Source: OLB11 sp041392835
Lineage (GTDB): Bacteria > Bacteroidota > Bacteroidia > Chitinophagales > Chitinophagaceae
Assembly (NCBI GenBank): GCA_041392835.1
Contig: JAWKLF010000009.1
Coordinates: forward strand, 13,892-77,891
Direction: 5' to 3'
Length of the DNA: 64,000 nt
Shown here: positions 8,758-18,481 of the stretch, piece by piece
Numbering within the stretch: position 1 is the first letter of the stretch
How the letters are laid out: each line of letters opens with the position of its first letter
Program-made: the position numbers and the translations under genes
Notes under the pieces: generated by a model
Seen by the model: the letters and a program-made list of their open reading frames with translations, nothing else
What the model was told of the DNA's origin: nothing
The model's database searches: none

Positions 8758-11181
8758 TTAGAAAGGATAACCAATCATGAAATTAAATACACCATCCTTT
8801 AATCGCAATTGATCTACAACAAAGCCTGCATTCTTTTGTACAGCTGGATTTTTGATTGGATAACCAATATCTAATCTAAAAACAAAATAGGTAAAGTCTA
8901 AACGTGCGCCAACTCCCGAGCTGATGGCTAAATCATTTAAGAATTGATTAAACTGAAATTCGCCTCCAGGAATATTTTCATTTTTATTCATAAGCCATAT
9001 ATTTCCTATATCTACAAAGGCTGCACCTTTAAGATTGATGGCACCTGAAAACAATTTTAATAAATCAAAACGATATTCTGAATTCATTTCAAATTTTAAG
9101 TCGCCTGTTCTATCTATATAAGTGCTCGTTGTTTTATACGAAGTATCTATTGAGCGCCCAGGTCCTAATGTACGAGCACGCCATCCTCTATTGCTAAATG
9201 CACCACCAGCAGAGTACTGTTTTATATATGGCAATACAGCATTATTGCCCAAAGGTATGCCTACTCCAATCATACCTCTATTTACCCAAAGCGATTTACG
9301 ACGTTGCATATAAGAACGAGCATCTACTTCTCCTTTTAAATAGTGTGCTATAGGGTCTATTTCGTTTGCAGAAATACTTTTATATATTGCATTAATACCT
9401 TTTAATAAGGTGCCTGCTTCTTCAAAAGCTATTTTAACCGTTTCTGAATTATTATTTTTCATACGTGGTTTACTCTTGTACTCAAAGGCTACATTTTCGC
9501 CATAAATTATATTATTTGAAAATACCCTTCTGAGGTATTCATTATTTTCTAATTTTAATTTGAATGCTTCGCTCAAAAACTTATCAGGCACATAAGTAAG
9601 TGTAAGAAAAGAAGGATTAAAACGCCAATTTTTTTCATTTGTTTCAGTCCATATATAACCAAAACTACCACTCACATTGATATTGGTATATAAATTTCGA
9701 CGACTTACTAAGTTGTAATTAAATCCAATATTTGTATAAGGTCTATTTTTTTTATTAAACAAACTTTGATTGAGCGGTACAATAAATTTAGGCATTAGCA
9801 TATTGGCACTTATACCTAAATTATAACCCGAAAAATAAAAATCTTTAGTTTCTCCTCTTAGTAGTGAATCATATCGAAACTCAGTACTAATAGCACTACG
9901 TAGTGTAAACAAATTGGCTCCAGAAAATAAATTTTTATTTCGATAAGTAAAACTACCCCCTGTACCCAAAAAGTAATCACCATCACTGGTACTGATGTCA
10001 CCTCGAAGCTCCATATCCATTTTTTTATTGGTAGTAAGCGAAATTTTGGCTATCAATCTTCCAGTTTCTGTACTATCGTATTCATATTCTATATTGACAA
10101 ACTTAAACATGCCAAGCTGATTTAGGCGTACTATAGTTGCATTGTTATTGTCAATAGAATATGCTTCATCAGGGTGTATAAAAATATTCCTCATCAAAAC
10201 CTTTCTATTCACTGGCAAATATTGATATTGAAAATGTAAACCCTCCAATTCATTTTCAATAAGAGGCACGGACGTAGTCCATGTTTCTTTATCTATCATA
10301 ACAAGTACTTTGTTGATTCTGTATTGTATGGCATAATTTACATCTTTTGATTTTTTAATTACTATATGCACATCCAATTGGTCATTATTTTTACTCTGCA
10401 AACTATCATGATATGTTGCGGCTTGCAACAAAGGGTCTATTAATAGACCTTTGAGCGATTCCTTGTTGGTAGTATCTACTACAAAAGAAACATTGTCTGC
10501 CTTGAAATTATAAAATCCGGCATTTTTAACAATTTTATAAATCCGGTCTTTTTCTAAGCCACAATCTGTTTTTGTAAAAAAATTTCCTTTCCGCAAAAAG
10601 CTTTTTTCTTTTTCATTTATTACTAACTGTTTTAAATTTTTTGATTCTATATCAAAAAACAAATTATTGATTCTATATTTTTTGCCCGTTTCTATTGTAT
10701 AGTGCACCGAGGCCTGACTACTATCTTTATTATACGTTATTTCATGAGAAACTTGATTATAAAAATAACCCTGATTAATCATGTATTGATTCATTCTTAA
10801 AACCGACTGTGCTATTAAAACAGTATCCAACAAGGTTGGCATTTCTACTTTTCGTTTTAATATTTTTTTGTGGTCAGGGTTTTTTTGGTATTCGGAGTAC
10901 TTATTATTGTATTTCCACAATTTATATTTTGGCAAAACACCCAAATCAAATAAATGTGTATTTGCTCTTGGCAATACCATACTAAGCAATATACTCTCCA
11001 TTTCACCTTTATATTTTATAGGTGTATTACTTTTTACTGAAACATTATTTTCACGAAGTAATATTTGATTTTGCGAAAGGTGTTTGGTATAATTGCATGA
11101 AGAAAACCATAACATGGTTAAGCACATGAATAAAACTATATGTTGGCTGCTTAAAGCATTTTTTTTCTTTTTATACTCCAC
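8758..11181 (-). CDS. tamL: TamL, BamA-family outer-membrane lipoprotein
   Basis: The 807-residue protein has a lipoprotein signal ending in WFSSC followed by N, then periplasmic POTRA-like segments (about residues 35-400), and a C-terminal surface-antigen (D15/Omp85) barrel. The barrel contains the family GGAFSNRGWRARTLGPG motif (the VRGF/Y-type L6 loop) and ends in aromatic Phe, as outer-membrane barrels do. Lipidation plus Omp85 barrel is the signature of TamL, the Bacteroidota counterpart of TamA that partners TamB. The start is GTG at 11181; the next ATG would leave too short a signal peptide. It is divergent from the SpoU methylase gene with only 11 nt between starts, an arrangement often seen in this phylum. 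Confidence 0.88.
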   Translation of the reverse strand: MEYKKKKNALSSQHIVLFMCLTMLWFSSCNYTKHLSQNQILLRENNVSVKSNTPIKYKGEMESILLSMVLPRANTHLFDLGVLPKYKLWKYNNKYSEYQKNPDHKKILKRKVEMPTLLDTVLIAQSVLRMNQYMINQGYFYNQVSHEITYNKDSSQASVHYTIETGKKYRINNLFFDIESKNLKQLVINEKEKSFLRKGNFFTKTDCGLEKDRIYKIVKNAGFYNFKADNVSFVVDTTNKESLKGLLIDPLLQAATYHDSLQSKNNDQLDVHIVIKKSKDVNYAIQYRINKVLVMIDKETWTTSVPLIENELEGLHFQYQYLPVNRKVLMRNIFIHPDEAYSIDNNNATIVRLNQLGMFKFVNIEYEYDSTETGRLIAKISLTTNKKMDMELRGDISTSDGDYFLGTGGSFTYRNKNLFSGANLFTLRSAISTEFRYDSLLRGETKDFYFSGYNLGISANMLMPKFIVPLNQSLFNKKNRPYTNIGFNYNLVSRRNLYTNINVSGSFGYIWTETNEKNWRFNPSFLTLTYVPDKFLSEAFKLKLENNEYLRRVFSNNIIYGENVAFEYKSKPRMKNNNSETVKIAFEEAGTLLKGINAIYKSISANEIDPIAHYLKGEVDARSYMQRRKSLWVNRGMIGVGIPLGNNAVLPYIKQYSAGGAFSNRGWRARTLGPGRSIDTSYKTTSTYIDRTGDLKFEMNSEYRFDLLKLFSGAINLKGAAFVDIGNIWLMNKNENIPGGEFQFNQFLNDLAISSGVGARLDFTYFVFRLDIGYPIKNPAVQKNAGFVVDQLRLKDGVFNFMIGYPF

Positions 11182-11192
11182 CGAATAAACGT

Positions 11193-11951
11193 ATGATTAC
11201 TAAAGCGCAAATTAAACACATAAAATCATTAGATGATAAAAATTACCGTTTGGAATGTCAACAGTTTGTTGTAGAAGGTGTAAAAATGCTTGAAGAGCTA
11301 GTTGCAAGTTCTTGGAAGATTATTCAAATTTATGCTACAGCAGGTTGGATAGAACAACATACAGAAAGTAAATATAGTCATTTGCCAATACAAGAAATAA
11401 CTCACGATGAGCTCAAAAAAATAAGTTTCTTACATACGCCTAATCAGGTGCTTAGCCTTGTAGAATTGCCCATACAGAATCCTCCGTTGGACGTAAACGC
11501 ATGGCAATCACATACTTATTATATGGCTTTGGATGGCATACAAGATCCTGGCAATATGGGAACCATCATTCGTATAGCCGATTGGTTTGGCATCAAAGCT
11601 ATTTATTGCTCAGCTCAATGTGTAGATGTTTTTAATCCCAAAGTTGTACAAGCTACTATGGGTTCATTATTTCGTATTCCCATACATCGTGTAGAGTTAA
11701 AATCTTTTTTATCTTCTATCGAAAAAAAATGGCTTATGGCAAGTAGCCTCCAAGGTCAAAATATTGCTACAACAAACATGCCCGATAGAGGAATACTTAT
11801 AATAGGCAATGAATCTAAAGGTATAGATCCAGAAATATTAAAATTAGCAGAGCATCAAATAAAGATAGAATCCAAAGGCGGAGCCGAAAGTTTAAATGCA
11901 GCTGTGGCTACAGGCATTTTGTGTTTTCAAATGACTAAAAAATCTAATTAA
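11193..11951 (+). CDS. SpoU/TrmH-family RNA 2'-O-ribose methyltransferase
   Basis: The 252-residue protein carries all three SPOUT motifs of the TrmH/SpoU class: motif 1 QDPGNMGT (117-124), motif 2 GNESKGI (205-211) and motif 3 ESLNAAVATGI (232-242). These form the trefoil-knot S-adenosylmethionine site. An N-terminal substrate-binding domain (about 1-95) matches the SpoU_sub_bind type. It should methylate a ribose 2'-OH in rRNA or tRNA; the exact target cannot be read from the sequence. Length is normal. It is divergently arranged with tamL and followed by a 110-nt gap before the end of the convergent prfC. Confidence 0.88.
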   Translation: MITKAQIKHIKSLDDKNYRLECQQFVVEGVKMLEELVASSWKIIQIYATAGWIEQHTESKYSHLPIQEITHDELKKISFLHTPNQVLSLVELPIQNPPLDVNAWQSHTYYMALDGIQDPGNMGTIIRIADWFGIKAIYCSAQCVDVFNPKVVQATMGSLFRIPIHRVELKSFLSSIEKKWLMASSLQGQNIATTNMPDRGILIIGNESKGIDPEILKLAEHQIKIESKGGAESLNAAVATGILCFQMTKKSN

Positions 11952-12062
11952 GCCCGATATCACAGTTTAACCACATTCAATTTCCCCCCAAAAAGTTACG
12001 TAATTAACCCAAGTTTTGCTATAGAAACGACTGAAAGGAGTGAGCTATATGCATATTTGAGA

Positions 12063-13655
12063 TTAGGGAAGCTCATGTTTAAAATCGCTGGTAATAAAGA
12101 ATTTCAATTTGGGATTATTACTTCGTTCTGTATTCAAATACCATTCACTTTCTGCTAAGTACACTGTATTTTCTTCTTTATCTTCTACTATGTTTGACTG
12201 TTTAAAACGTGTAAACTGCAACACATCTTCAGGGCTGCCCTGTATCCAACAAGCCTTAAAGAAAGGCAAGGTTCTGAATTCGCAAGAAGCACCATATTCT
12301 TGCAAAAGTCTATATTGTATTACTTCAAATTGTAGTTCGCCTACACAGCCAATAATTTTTCTATTTCCATTGTGTTGTGTAAATAATTGTGCTACCCCTT
12401 CATCTGTTAATTGTCTTATACCCTTTTCCAATTGTTTAGTCTTCATGGGGTCTTTATTTATCAACTCTTTAAAAATTTCTGGCGAAAAACTTGGAACACC
12501 TGTATAGGTAATTTTTTCTCCTTCGGATAAAGTATCACCAATTTTAAAATTACCAGTATCAAAAAGACCTACCACATCACCCGGAAAAGCATCTTCAACC
12601 ACATTTTTTTCTCTGGCCAAAAAGGTGTAGGGATTGCTAAATCGCAATTTCTTTTCTAATCGAGTATGTAGATAAAAGGTATTTCGCTGAAATTTGCCAG
12701 AACAAACCCTCAAAAAAGCAACACGGTCTCTATGATTAGGGTCTATATTGGCATGTATTTTAAAAACAAAACCAGTAAATTTTTCTTCATCGGGTTTTAT
12801 TTCTCTTATATCAGTTTGTCTTGCTTTGGGCGAAGGTGCCACTTCAATAAACGTGTCTAATAAATCTTTGACACCAAAATTATTAACGGCACTACCAAAA
12901 AACACAGGTGCTAAATTTCCTTTTAAATAATCTTCTTTATCAAACGATTCATAGACACCCATAATAAGTTCCATATCATCTCTAAGACTGCTGGCATCCT
13001 TATCGCCTACAAGTGTATTGAGTAAATCTGTATTCAAATCTGGCATGCTTAGCACATCGCTATCGCTGGCTTTTTGATTGGCCTGAAAACTCAAAAGGCT
13101 TTTCGTAAATATATTATATACCCCTTTAAATTCGCGCCCCATGTTGATAGGCCATGACAAAGGTTGTGTTTTTATAGTAAGTTTTTTTTCTATTTCCTCC
13201 AACAAGTCAAAGGGGTTTTTGCCATCTCTATCTAATTTGTTTATAAAAATTATAACTGGGGTATCACGCATTCTGCAAACTTCCATAAGGCGTTCTGTTT
13301 GTTCCTCCACGCCCTTTACACAGTCTATAACTAATATTACACTATCTACCGCAGTCAAAGTTCTATAGGTATCTTCTGCAAAATCCTTGTGACCAGGAGT
13401 ATCTAACAAATTGATAATTTTATTTCTGTATTCAAAACTCATTACAGAGGTAGCTACAGATATACCACGCTGTCTTTCAATTTCCATAAAATCCGAAGCA
13501 GCATGCTTTTTAATCTTATTCGATTTTACGGCACCTGCAGTTTGTATAGCACCTCCAAAAAGTAATAATTTTTCGGTCAATGTGGTTTTACCAGCATCAG
13601 GGTGCGATATAATGGCAAAGGTTTTTCGTTTAATTATTTCATCACGATACTTCAT
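12063..13655 (-). CDS. prfC: Peptide chain release factor 3 (RF3)
   Basis: About 530 residues, the usual RF3 length. It is a translational GTPase: P-loop SHPDAGKTTL near residue 18, switch I region with QRGISVATSV, G3 DTPGHKDFAE and G4 NKLDRDG. The C-terminal RF3 domain includes VGELQFEVIQYRL. RF3 recycles RF1/RF2 from the ribosome after termination. I start it at ATG 13655 (MKYRDEII); an in-frame start at 13688 would add eleven residues not typical of the family. It is monocistronic and convergent with the SpoU methylase gene. No clear -7 box was found upstream. Confidence 0.93.
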   Translation of the reverse strand: MKYRDEIIKRKTFAIISHPDAGKTTLTEKLLLFGGAIQTAGAVKSNKIKKHAASDFMEIERQRGISVATSVMSFEYRNKIINLLDTPGHKDFAEDTYRTLTAVDSVILVIDCVKGVEEQTERLMEVCRMRDTPVIIFINKLDRDGKNPFDLLEEIEKKLTIKTQPLSWPINMGREFKGVYNIFTKSLLSFQANQKASDSDVLSMPDLNTDLLNTLVGDKDASSLRDDMELIMGVYESFDKEDYLKGNLAPVFFGSAVNNFGVKDLLDTFIEVAPSPKARQTDIREIKPDEEKFTGFVFKIHANIDPNHRDRVAFLRVCSGKFQRNTFYLHTRLEKKLRFSNPYTFLAREKNVVEDAFPGDVVGLFDTGNFKIGDTLSEGEKITYTGVPSFSPEIFKELINKDPMKTKQLEKGIRQLTDEGVAQLFTQHNGNRKIIGCVGELQFEVIQYRLLQEYGASCEFRTLPFFKACWIQGSPEDVLQFTRFKQSNIVEDKEENTVYLAESEWYLNTERSNNPKLKFFITSDFKHELP

Positions 13656-13804
13656 AAGCGTGCGAAGGTAAGTTAAAGATTTTTTCAACGTATTGAATAC
13701 CTATTATAAGTTTTCAAAACTCAAATCTGTTAATCAATAAATAATTAACAACACTTTTCCACACACATCTTAATAGTTTAACATATATACCCTATTATTA
13801 TTCT

Positions 13805-13812
13805 TAAATTTG
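13805..13812 (+). promoter_or_regulatory. -7 box abutting the serine hydrolase gene
   Basis: TAAATTTG ends only 5 nt before ATG 13818, so transcription would begin at or beside the start codon. No strong -33 element is seen. Confidence 0.4.
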
Positions 13813-13817
13813 TAGGA

Positions 13818-15008
13818 ATGTATATATTAAAAAATATTTTTTTCTCCACTGTTGTTGTTCTGCTTTTTGTGGCACAAACTCATGCTATTAAAACAGAAAA
13901 ACCTCAAATTCCTAAAGCCGACGAAACTCCAAAATTTGGTAAAGCACACTTGGATTTGTCAGACACAAATACCGTTTCTTTTAAAGAAATGATAGCACGT
14001 TTAGATTCGTTTTATCAAGTGCAGGTAGCAAAAGGATTTAATGGTAGTGTACTCATTGGCTATAGAGGCAAAATATTGTATGAACGCTATTATGGCTTTA
14101 GCGATAAAAGTAGCGGTGCTATGTGGAATGAAGACACCAGAAGCCAATTGGCTTCGACCTCTAAAACACTAACCAGTGGAGCTATTTTATTGTTGAAAGA
14201 TAAAGGCTTGATAGATTTAGATGCTAATGTTCAAAAATACATACCCTCTTTTCCTTATAATAATATTACCGTTAGAATGCTTTTGAACCACAGATCTGGC
14301 CTGCCCGATTATATAAAGTTTGCCTCCAGACCAAGCGATAAAACTTTTTTGAGCAATGACGATGTAGTACAACTTTTTAGTTCCAAAGTACCAAAATTAT
14401 TATTTACGCCTAATACTAATTTTAGATATAGCAACTCTAATTATGCCTTACTGGCCTCTATAGTAGAAAATGTAACAGGGATGAAATTTTCTTATTTTAT
14501 GAAAAAATTTATTTTTAATCCTTTGGGTATGCACTGCACCTTTGCTATAGACCCCTCAAAAGAAACAGCATGTACACGTTCTTTTTGTTACAACTATAGT
14601 TGGACTTTACAACCCGATATGCATTTAGATGGCGTGCTAGGCGACAAAGGCATATACAGCTCTGTACGAGATTTATACAAGTGGGATCAAGCTTTATATA
14701 CCAATAAACTTATCAAATACAGCACACTTCAGGAAGCTTTTAAACCCTATAGTTTTGAAAAACCTGGCGTAAAAAATTATGGATTAGGATGGCGTATGTT
14801 TAACTACGACGATGGAACAAAAATTGTATATCACAATGGATGGTGGCACGGAAACAATACATGCTTTTATCGATTCATACAAGACAATTTTACTATTATT
14901 GTATTAGGCAATCGATTTAATAAAAATATTTATCGCCAGCCACAAGCTATATATAATATCATGATGAATAATGATAATAGCCTAAGCGAAGATGAAAATG
15001 AGGAGTAG
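13818..15008 (+). CDS. Class C beta-lactamase/PBP-like serine hydrolase (exported)
   Basis: A 396-residue beta-lactamase-family protein (PF00144 type) with a signal peptide (residues 1-23, ending THA). The three active-site elements are present: S113-T-S-K116 (SxxK), Y204-S-N206 (YxN) and H339-N-G341 (in place of KTG). The HxG form is typical of esterases and D-aminopeptidase/penicillin-binding-like members rather than true AmpC enzymes. It therefore probably acts on peptides or esters in the periplasm; antibiotic hydrolysis is not implied. The acidic C-terminal tail (SEDENEE) is unusual. It is flanked by prfC on the opposite strand and a broken glycosyltransferase gene. Confidence 0.82.
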   Translation: MYILKNIFFSTVVVLLFVAQTHAIKTEKPQIPKADETPKFGKAHLDLSDTNTVSFKEMIARLDSFYQVQVAKGFNGSVLIGYRGKILYERYYGFSDKSSGAMWNEDTRSQLASTSKTLTSGAILLLKDKGLIDLDANVQKYIPSFPYNNITVRMLLNHRSGLPDYIKFASRPSDKTFLSNDDVVQLFSSKVPKLLFTPNTNFRYSNSNYALLASIVENVTGMKFSYFMKKFIFNPLGMHCTFAIDPSKETACTRSFCYNYSWTLQPDMHLDGVLGDKGIYSSVRDLYKWDQALYTNKLIKYSTLQEAFKPYSFEKPGVKNYGLGWRMFNYDDGTKIVYHNGWWHGNNTCFYRFIQDNFTIIVLGNRFNKNIYRQPQAIYNIMMNNDNSLSEDENEE

Positions 15009-15107
15009 AAATGAGTTTAGTTTGAGTATATAGTGAAGTAATTGCTAGTGTTTGGACTGGCAGCGTTTGTATGAAATTTAATAAATTAGCATTATAAAAC
15101 ATTTTAA

Positions 15108-15770
15108 ATGGGCATTCCAAGCGTTATCTATCAAACTTACAAAACAAACAAGCTGCCAGCATTAACCAAGTGGCATATTTATAGGCTAAAAAAGAATAAC
15201 CCATTATATGACTACCATTTTTTTGACGACAACATGATTGATAACTTTATAAAAAAAGAATATAATGATGAAGTCTTTGAACTATACAAAAGAATCAATA
15301 TTGGTGCAGCCAAAGCAGACTTTTTTAGATATGCAGTCTTGTATAAAAAAGGTGGTATTTATTTAGATATTGACAGTCTTTTTTTAAAGAAATTAAATCA
15401 AATTATTTTACCCAACGATAGTGCTATTATTTCTTTAGAATCCAATAAAACATATTTTGTACAATGTGCACTTTTTTATGAGGCTGGGCATCCATTTTAA
15501 AAAAAAACAATAGAACTCATGTTAGAAAACATTCGTTATAATAAATACCCACATGATGCACATCGTATGACAGGCCCAAGTGTTTATACAGAGGCTATCA
15601 ATTCATGTCTTTTAGAATCTCCCACAGTTTCATTTAGACAGTTAAAAGAGGATTATGATAAAAAAATAAAATTTAGTTACAGAATGAGTAAATTATTTCT
15701 TTATGGTATTTATAGAAGAGAACATTGGAAGAAAGTTTCGCAAATAGAACCCGTGTTGAAATACACTTAA
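15108..15770 (+). pseudogene. GT32-type glycosyltransferase interrupted by in-frame TAA
   Basis: Two open segments in the same frame (15108-15500 and 15519-15770) together give about 220 codons, a normal size for a GT32 (DXD sugar-binding) glycosyltransferase. The first part has PSVIYQTYKT at the N-terminus and the nucleotide-sugar motif GGIYLDIDSLF with D87 and D89. The second part begins after the stop with residues that continue the domain (KKTIELMLENI, then MTGPSVYTEAI). The stop codon at 15498-15500 lies where a Leu codon TTA would fit (GHPF-L-KK), so one substitution, true or erroneous, explains the break. Similar enzymes (OCH1-like, capsular sugar transferases) decorate envelope polysaccharides. 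Confidence 0.75.
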
Positions 15771-15860
15771 ATAAAATATAAACGTGAACATACATTTATG
15801 CAGACATAAGATGTAATTAGTTTTTTTTACGAATTCTCATTATAAACTTCTTTTTAATAC

Positions 15861-15893
15861 TATTGCTATTGAATTGTGATTGATATATTTTTG
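15861..15893 (+). promoter_or_regulatory. Promoter (-33 TATTGC, -7 TATTTTTG)
   Basis: A -33-like TTG at 15863-15865 and a TAnnTTTG box at 15886-15893 are separated by 20 nt, within the Bacteroidota range. The leader to ATG 15918 would be about 20 nt. Confidence 0.45.
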
Positions 15894-15917
15894 AATTCTA
15901 TTTTTCTTTAATAATAT

Positions 15918-16311
15918 ATGAAAAAAGCCATCCTCTCCATACTTATTACAACTATTTGGGTAAGTATTTCCGAATTTTTACGTAACACATTTTTGATACA
16001 TTCTTATTGGACTGAACATTACTCCAATCTTGGAATGACATTTCCCGAACAGCCAATAAACGGAGCTATTTGGGGTGTTTGGTCTATGTGTTTTTCGATT
16101 ATCATTTATATACTATTTCAAAAATTTTCTTTTTGGCAAAATGTCATGTTAAGTTGATTATTGGATTTCTTTGATGTGGATAGTCATTGGTAATATGAAT
16201 GTGTTGCCTTATAGCATTCTAATTATAGCAATCCCACTTAGTTTTTTAGAGGTTATAGTAGCCAATTTTATCATTAAAAAAACACAGAACAAACGTGATA
16301 AAATTAAATAG
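15918..16311 (+). pseudogene. Small four-helix membrane protein with frameshift
   Basis: The first frame (ATG 15918) runs to a TGA at 16155-16157. The rest of the protein continues in the +1 frame from about 16153 to the stop TAG at 16309-16311 (segment MWIVIGNMNVLP, then IAIPLSFLEVIVANFIIKK). Joining them gives about 130 residues with four membrane helices, which reads as one protein. The junction is best explained by two single-base losses within about 20 nt: one G after LS (LSW expected) and one T in the CTTTG run (FLLMW expected). The protein resembles small integral membrane proteins of Bacteroidota of unknown function. Its end overlaps the start of the amine oxidase gene by 17 nt. It is either a recent pseudogene or sequence error. 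Confidence 0.65.
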
Positions 16312-17668
16312 AAGAAAATTCATAAGAGATTCGCTTAAGAGTTTACCCATTTTGCTTTTCGTACCTACTCTATTAGAAAGTGCTTGTCGAAAAGATACTA
16401 TCAATGCCCCCAACGGTAAAAGTGTACTTGTTGTAGGTGCTGGAATTTCTGGTTTGGCAGCAGCGAAAAAATTAAAAGAAAAAGGTTTTCAGGTTACTAT
16501 TTTGGAAGCACAAGATAAAGTGGGAGGTCGTTTAAGAACGAATAGAAGTTTAGGCGTAGCCTTTGATGAAGGTGCCAGTTGGATACATGGTATCAATAAT
16601 AATCCAATTACTACTTTAGCACAGCAAGCTGGCATGAATACCTTTGAAACTATAGATGACCAAGCCTATGCTTGTTATGATATTGGTGGAGTTTTAATTA
16701 ACTCAACTATATATGATACTACTGAAGCTGATTTATATACCATTTTAGACTCCATGATGAATAATGGAAGTAGCTCACAAAGTTTTGAAACTGTATTTAA
16801 CAGCCTTTATCCTTCACAGGCAAATGATAGGCTTTGGCAATTTTTTCTTTCTACCTATGTCACGTTCGACACTGGTGATTTAAACAATCTTTCTTCTTTA
16901 CTATACAACGAAGGTGAAGAATTCAGCGGTGTAGAGAAAATAGCTACTAATGGATATGATACGATAGCAAACTATTTGGCTAACGGATTAGACATCAAAC
17001 TAAATCAACGTGTGTCTAAAATAGACTATTCAAACACCAAAGTAAAAATTACGCATAATGGAACAGAAACTGAAACGGACTACGTATTGGTTACTGTGCC
17101 CTTGGGTGTATTAAAATCTGGTTCCATACAATTTATTCCTACTTTGCCAACTCCAAAACAAACTGCAATACAAAACATAGGAATGAATTGTGTAAACAAA
17201 TTTCTTTTGACATGGAATACAGCTTTTTGGGATAATACGCAGTATATATGCTATACCCCATCCATAAAAGATAAGTTTAACTATTATGTCAATGTAAATA
17301 AATACAACCCTAATGCCAATGCATTGATGACCTTTGCTTATGCAAACTATGCAAGACAAACTGAAAATATGACTGATGTTCAAATTATTGATGAAATAAT
17401 GTTGCATTTAAAAGATATATATGGAAACAACATTCCCAACCCAACTAATATGTTACGAACGAAATGGCAAAACAATGAAAATTCTTTTGGGTCTTATTCA
17501 TATACAGCTGTTAGTACTGAAATGCATCATTTTGATGATATAGCAGAAGAAATAAATGACAAATTATTTTTTGCAGGAGAGCATACTCATATTGATTATT
17601 TTTCTACAGCACACGGAGCTTATTTAAGCGGCATTAGAGAAGCCAACAAAATTATTGCTTTGTTATAA
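16295..17668 (+). CDS. Flavin amine oxidase with Tat-like lipoprotein signal
   Basis: A 457-residue FAD-dependent amine oxidase: the dinucleotide-binding GAGISG (48-53), then EAQDKVGGRLRTNRSLG and GASWIHG, and the C-terminal FAD motif FFAGEHTHIDYFSTAHGAYLSG. It should oxidise an amine with production of aldehyde, ammonia and peroxide; the substrate is unknown. The N-terminus has a twin-arginine-like N-R-R-K-F-I motif, a hydrophobic stretch and LESAC with Cys31, suggesting Tat export of the folded flavoprotein and lipid attachment. The start is GTG at 16295, which overlaps the preceding broken gene and keeps the RR motif. No nearby gene explains the substrate. Confidence 0.8.
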   Translation: MIKLNRRKFIRDSLKSLPILLFVPTLLESACRKDTINAPNGKSVLVVGAGISGLAAAKKLKEKGFQVTILEAQDKVGGRLRTNRSLGVAFDEGASWIHGINNNPITTLAQQAGMNTFETIDDQAYACYDIGGVLINSTIYDTTEADLYTILDSMMNNGSSSQSFETVFNSLYPSQANDRLWQFFLSTYVTFDTGDLNNLSSLLYNEGEEFSGVEKIATNGYDTIANYLANGLDIKLNQRVSKIDYSNTKVKITHNGTETETDYVLVTVPLGVLKSGSIQFIPTLPTPKQTAIQNIGMNCVNKFLLTWNTAFWDNTQYICYTPSIKDKFNYYVNVNKYNPNANALMTFAYANYARQTENMTDVQIIDEIMLHLKDIYGNNIPNPTNMLRTKWQNNENSFGSYSYTAVSTEMHHFDDIAEEINDKLFFAGEHTHIDYFSTAHGAYLSGIREANKIIALL

Positions 17669-17680
17669 AAAAGTTCAGAA

Positions 17681-18334
17681 TTGCTTATCAGATATTTTAA
17701 TACAAAACTTAAAAACACAATTCCATTTCGGTATAATTTTTTTACTTTTTACTTCCTAATTAATATATTTTATAGCTGTAATGAGTATAAAAAAACGAAT
17801 TCAACAACTCAAAAAGTAATAATTATTACACCATTTATTGATTTCAATAAAATTAAAGCAGAACAAACTGTAAAATACATTAGACAATTTAATAGCAATG
17901 TATATTTAGGCAAAGTTGTAAATTTTCCGAAAGCTTCTTATGTAAAATCAAGGAATAGATATAGGGCAGACTCACTTATAAGATATTTAAAAAAATTACA
18001 CGCTGGAGATACAATTACTGTAGGATTAACTGATTTTGATATTAGTGTATCAAAAAACAACATTCCAGATTGGGGCGTTATGGGTTTAGGATTTAGACCA
18101 GGCAAATCATGTGTTATTTCTTCTTTTAGATTAAAAAAAAGTAAGCAGAATGAGCAGTTTCAAAAAGTAGTACTACATGAAATTGGGCATACTTTTGGAT
18201 TAGACCATTGCAAAACAAAATCCTGTCTTATGAGAGACGCAGAAGGAGGAAATCCTTTAGATGAAGAAATAGATTTTTGCAAAGCTTGCACACAATATCT
18301 CGCAAAAAATGGATTTAAAAAACAAAATTTCTAA
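17681..18334 (+). CDS. Archaemetzincin-like zinc metalloprotease, lipoprotein
   Basis: A 217-residue protein with the M54 archaemetzincin signature: HEIGHTFGLDHC (166-177), Cys182 and Met184, then Cys200 and Cys203, matching HExxHxxGxxHC-x4-CxM ... CxxC. The first motif binds the catalytic zinc and the four cysteines a second, structural zinc. The N-terminus is a signal peptide with FYSC (Cys33), implying a lipoprotein; archaemetzincins I know of are mostly cytoplasmic. The start is TTG at 17681: the amine oxidase stop lies in the same frame 12 nt upstream and there is no ATG before the signal peptide. It probably shares a transcript with the amine oxidase. Confidence 0.8.
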   Translation: MLIRYFNTKLKNTIPFRYNFFTFYFLINIFYSCNEYKKTNSTTQKVIIITPFIDFNKIKAEQTVKYIRQFNSNVYLGKVVNFPKASYVKSRNRYRADSLIRYLKKLHAGDTITVGLTDFDISVSKNNIPDWGVMGLGFRPGKSCVISSFRLKKSKQNEQFQKVVLHEIGHTFGLDHCKTKSCLMRDAEGGNPLDEEIDFCKACTQYLAKNGFKKQNF

Positions 18335-18456
18335 TTTCAAAAACTCTTATATAGATATTATTCACTCTCTATACAAGTTTTATTATCGTCTATCATTAGC
18401 TCCATAAAATAAGGATAGAATTCATTTTTTCCGCTATAAACTATCATGAATTGTAT

Positions 18457-18464
18457 TACATTTG
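18457..18464 (+). promoter_or_regulatory. -7 box for nuoHIJ
   Basis: TACATTTG matches TAnnTTTG and ends 17 nt before the nuoH ATG. A -33 TTG is not evident. Confidence 0.45.
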
Positions 18465-18481
18465 CATACAAATAATTATAT

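Noticed and set aside
12109..12507. 132-codon plus-strand frame inside prfC
   Set aside because: Antisense to a strongly conserved gene with no recognisable domain or promoter.
13818..15008. Antibiotic-resistance beta-lactamase
   Set aside because: The HNG/HxG motif in place of KTG fits esterase/peptidase-like members; resistance is not supported.
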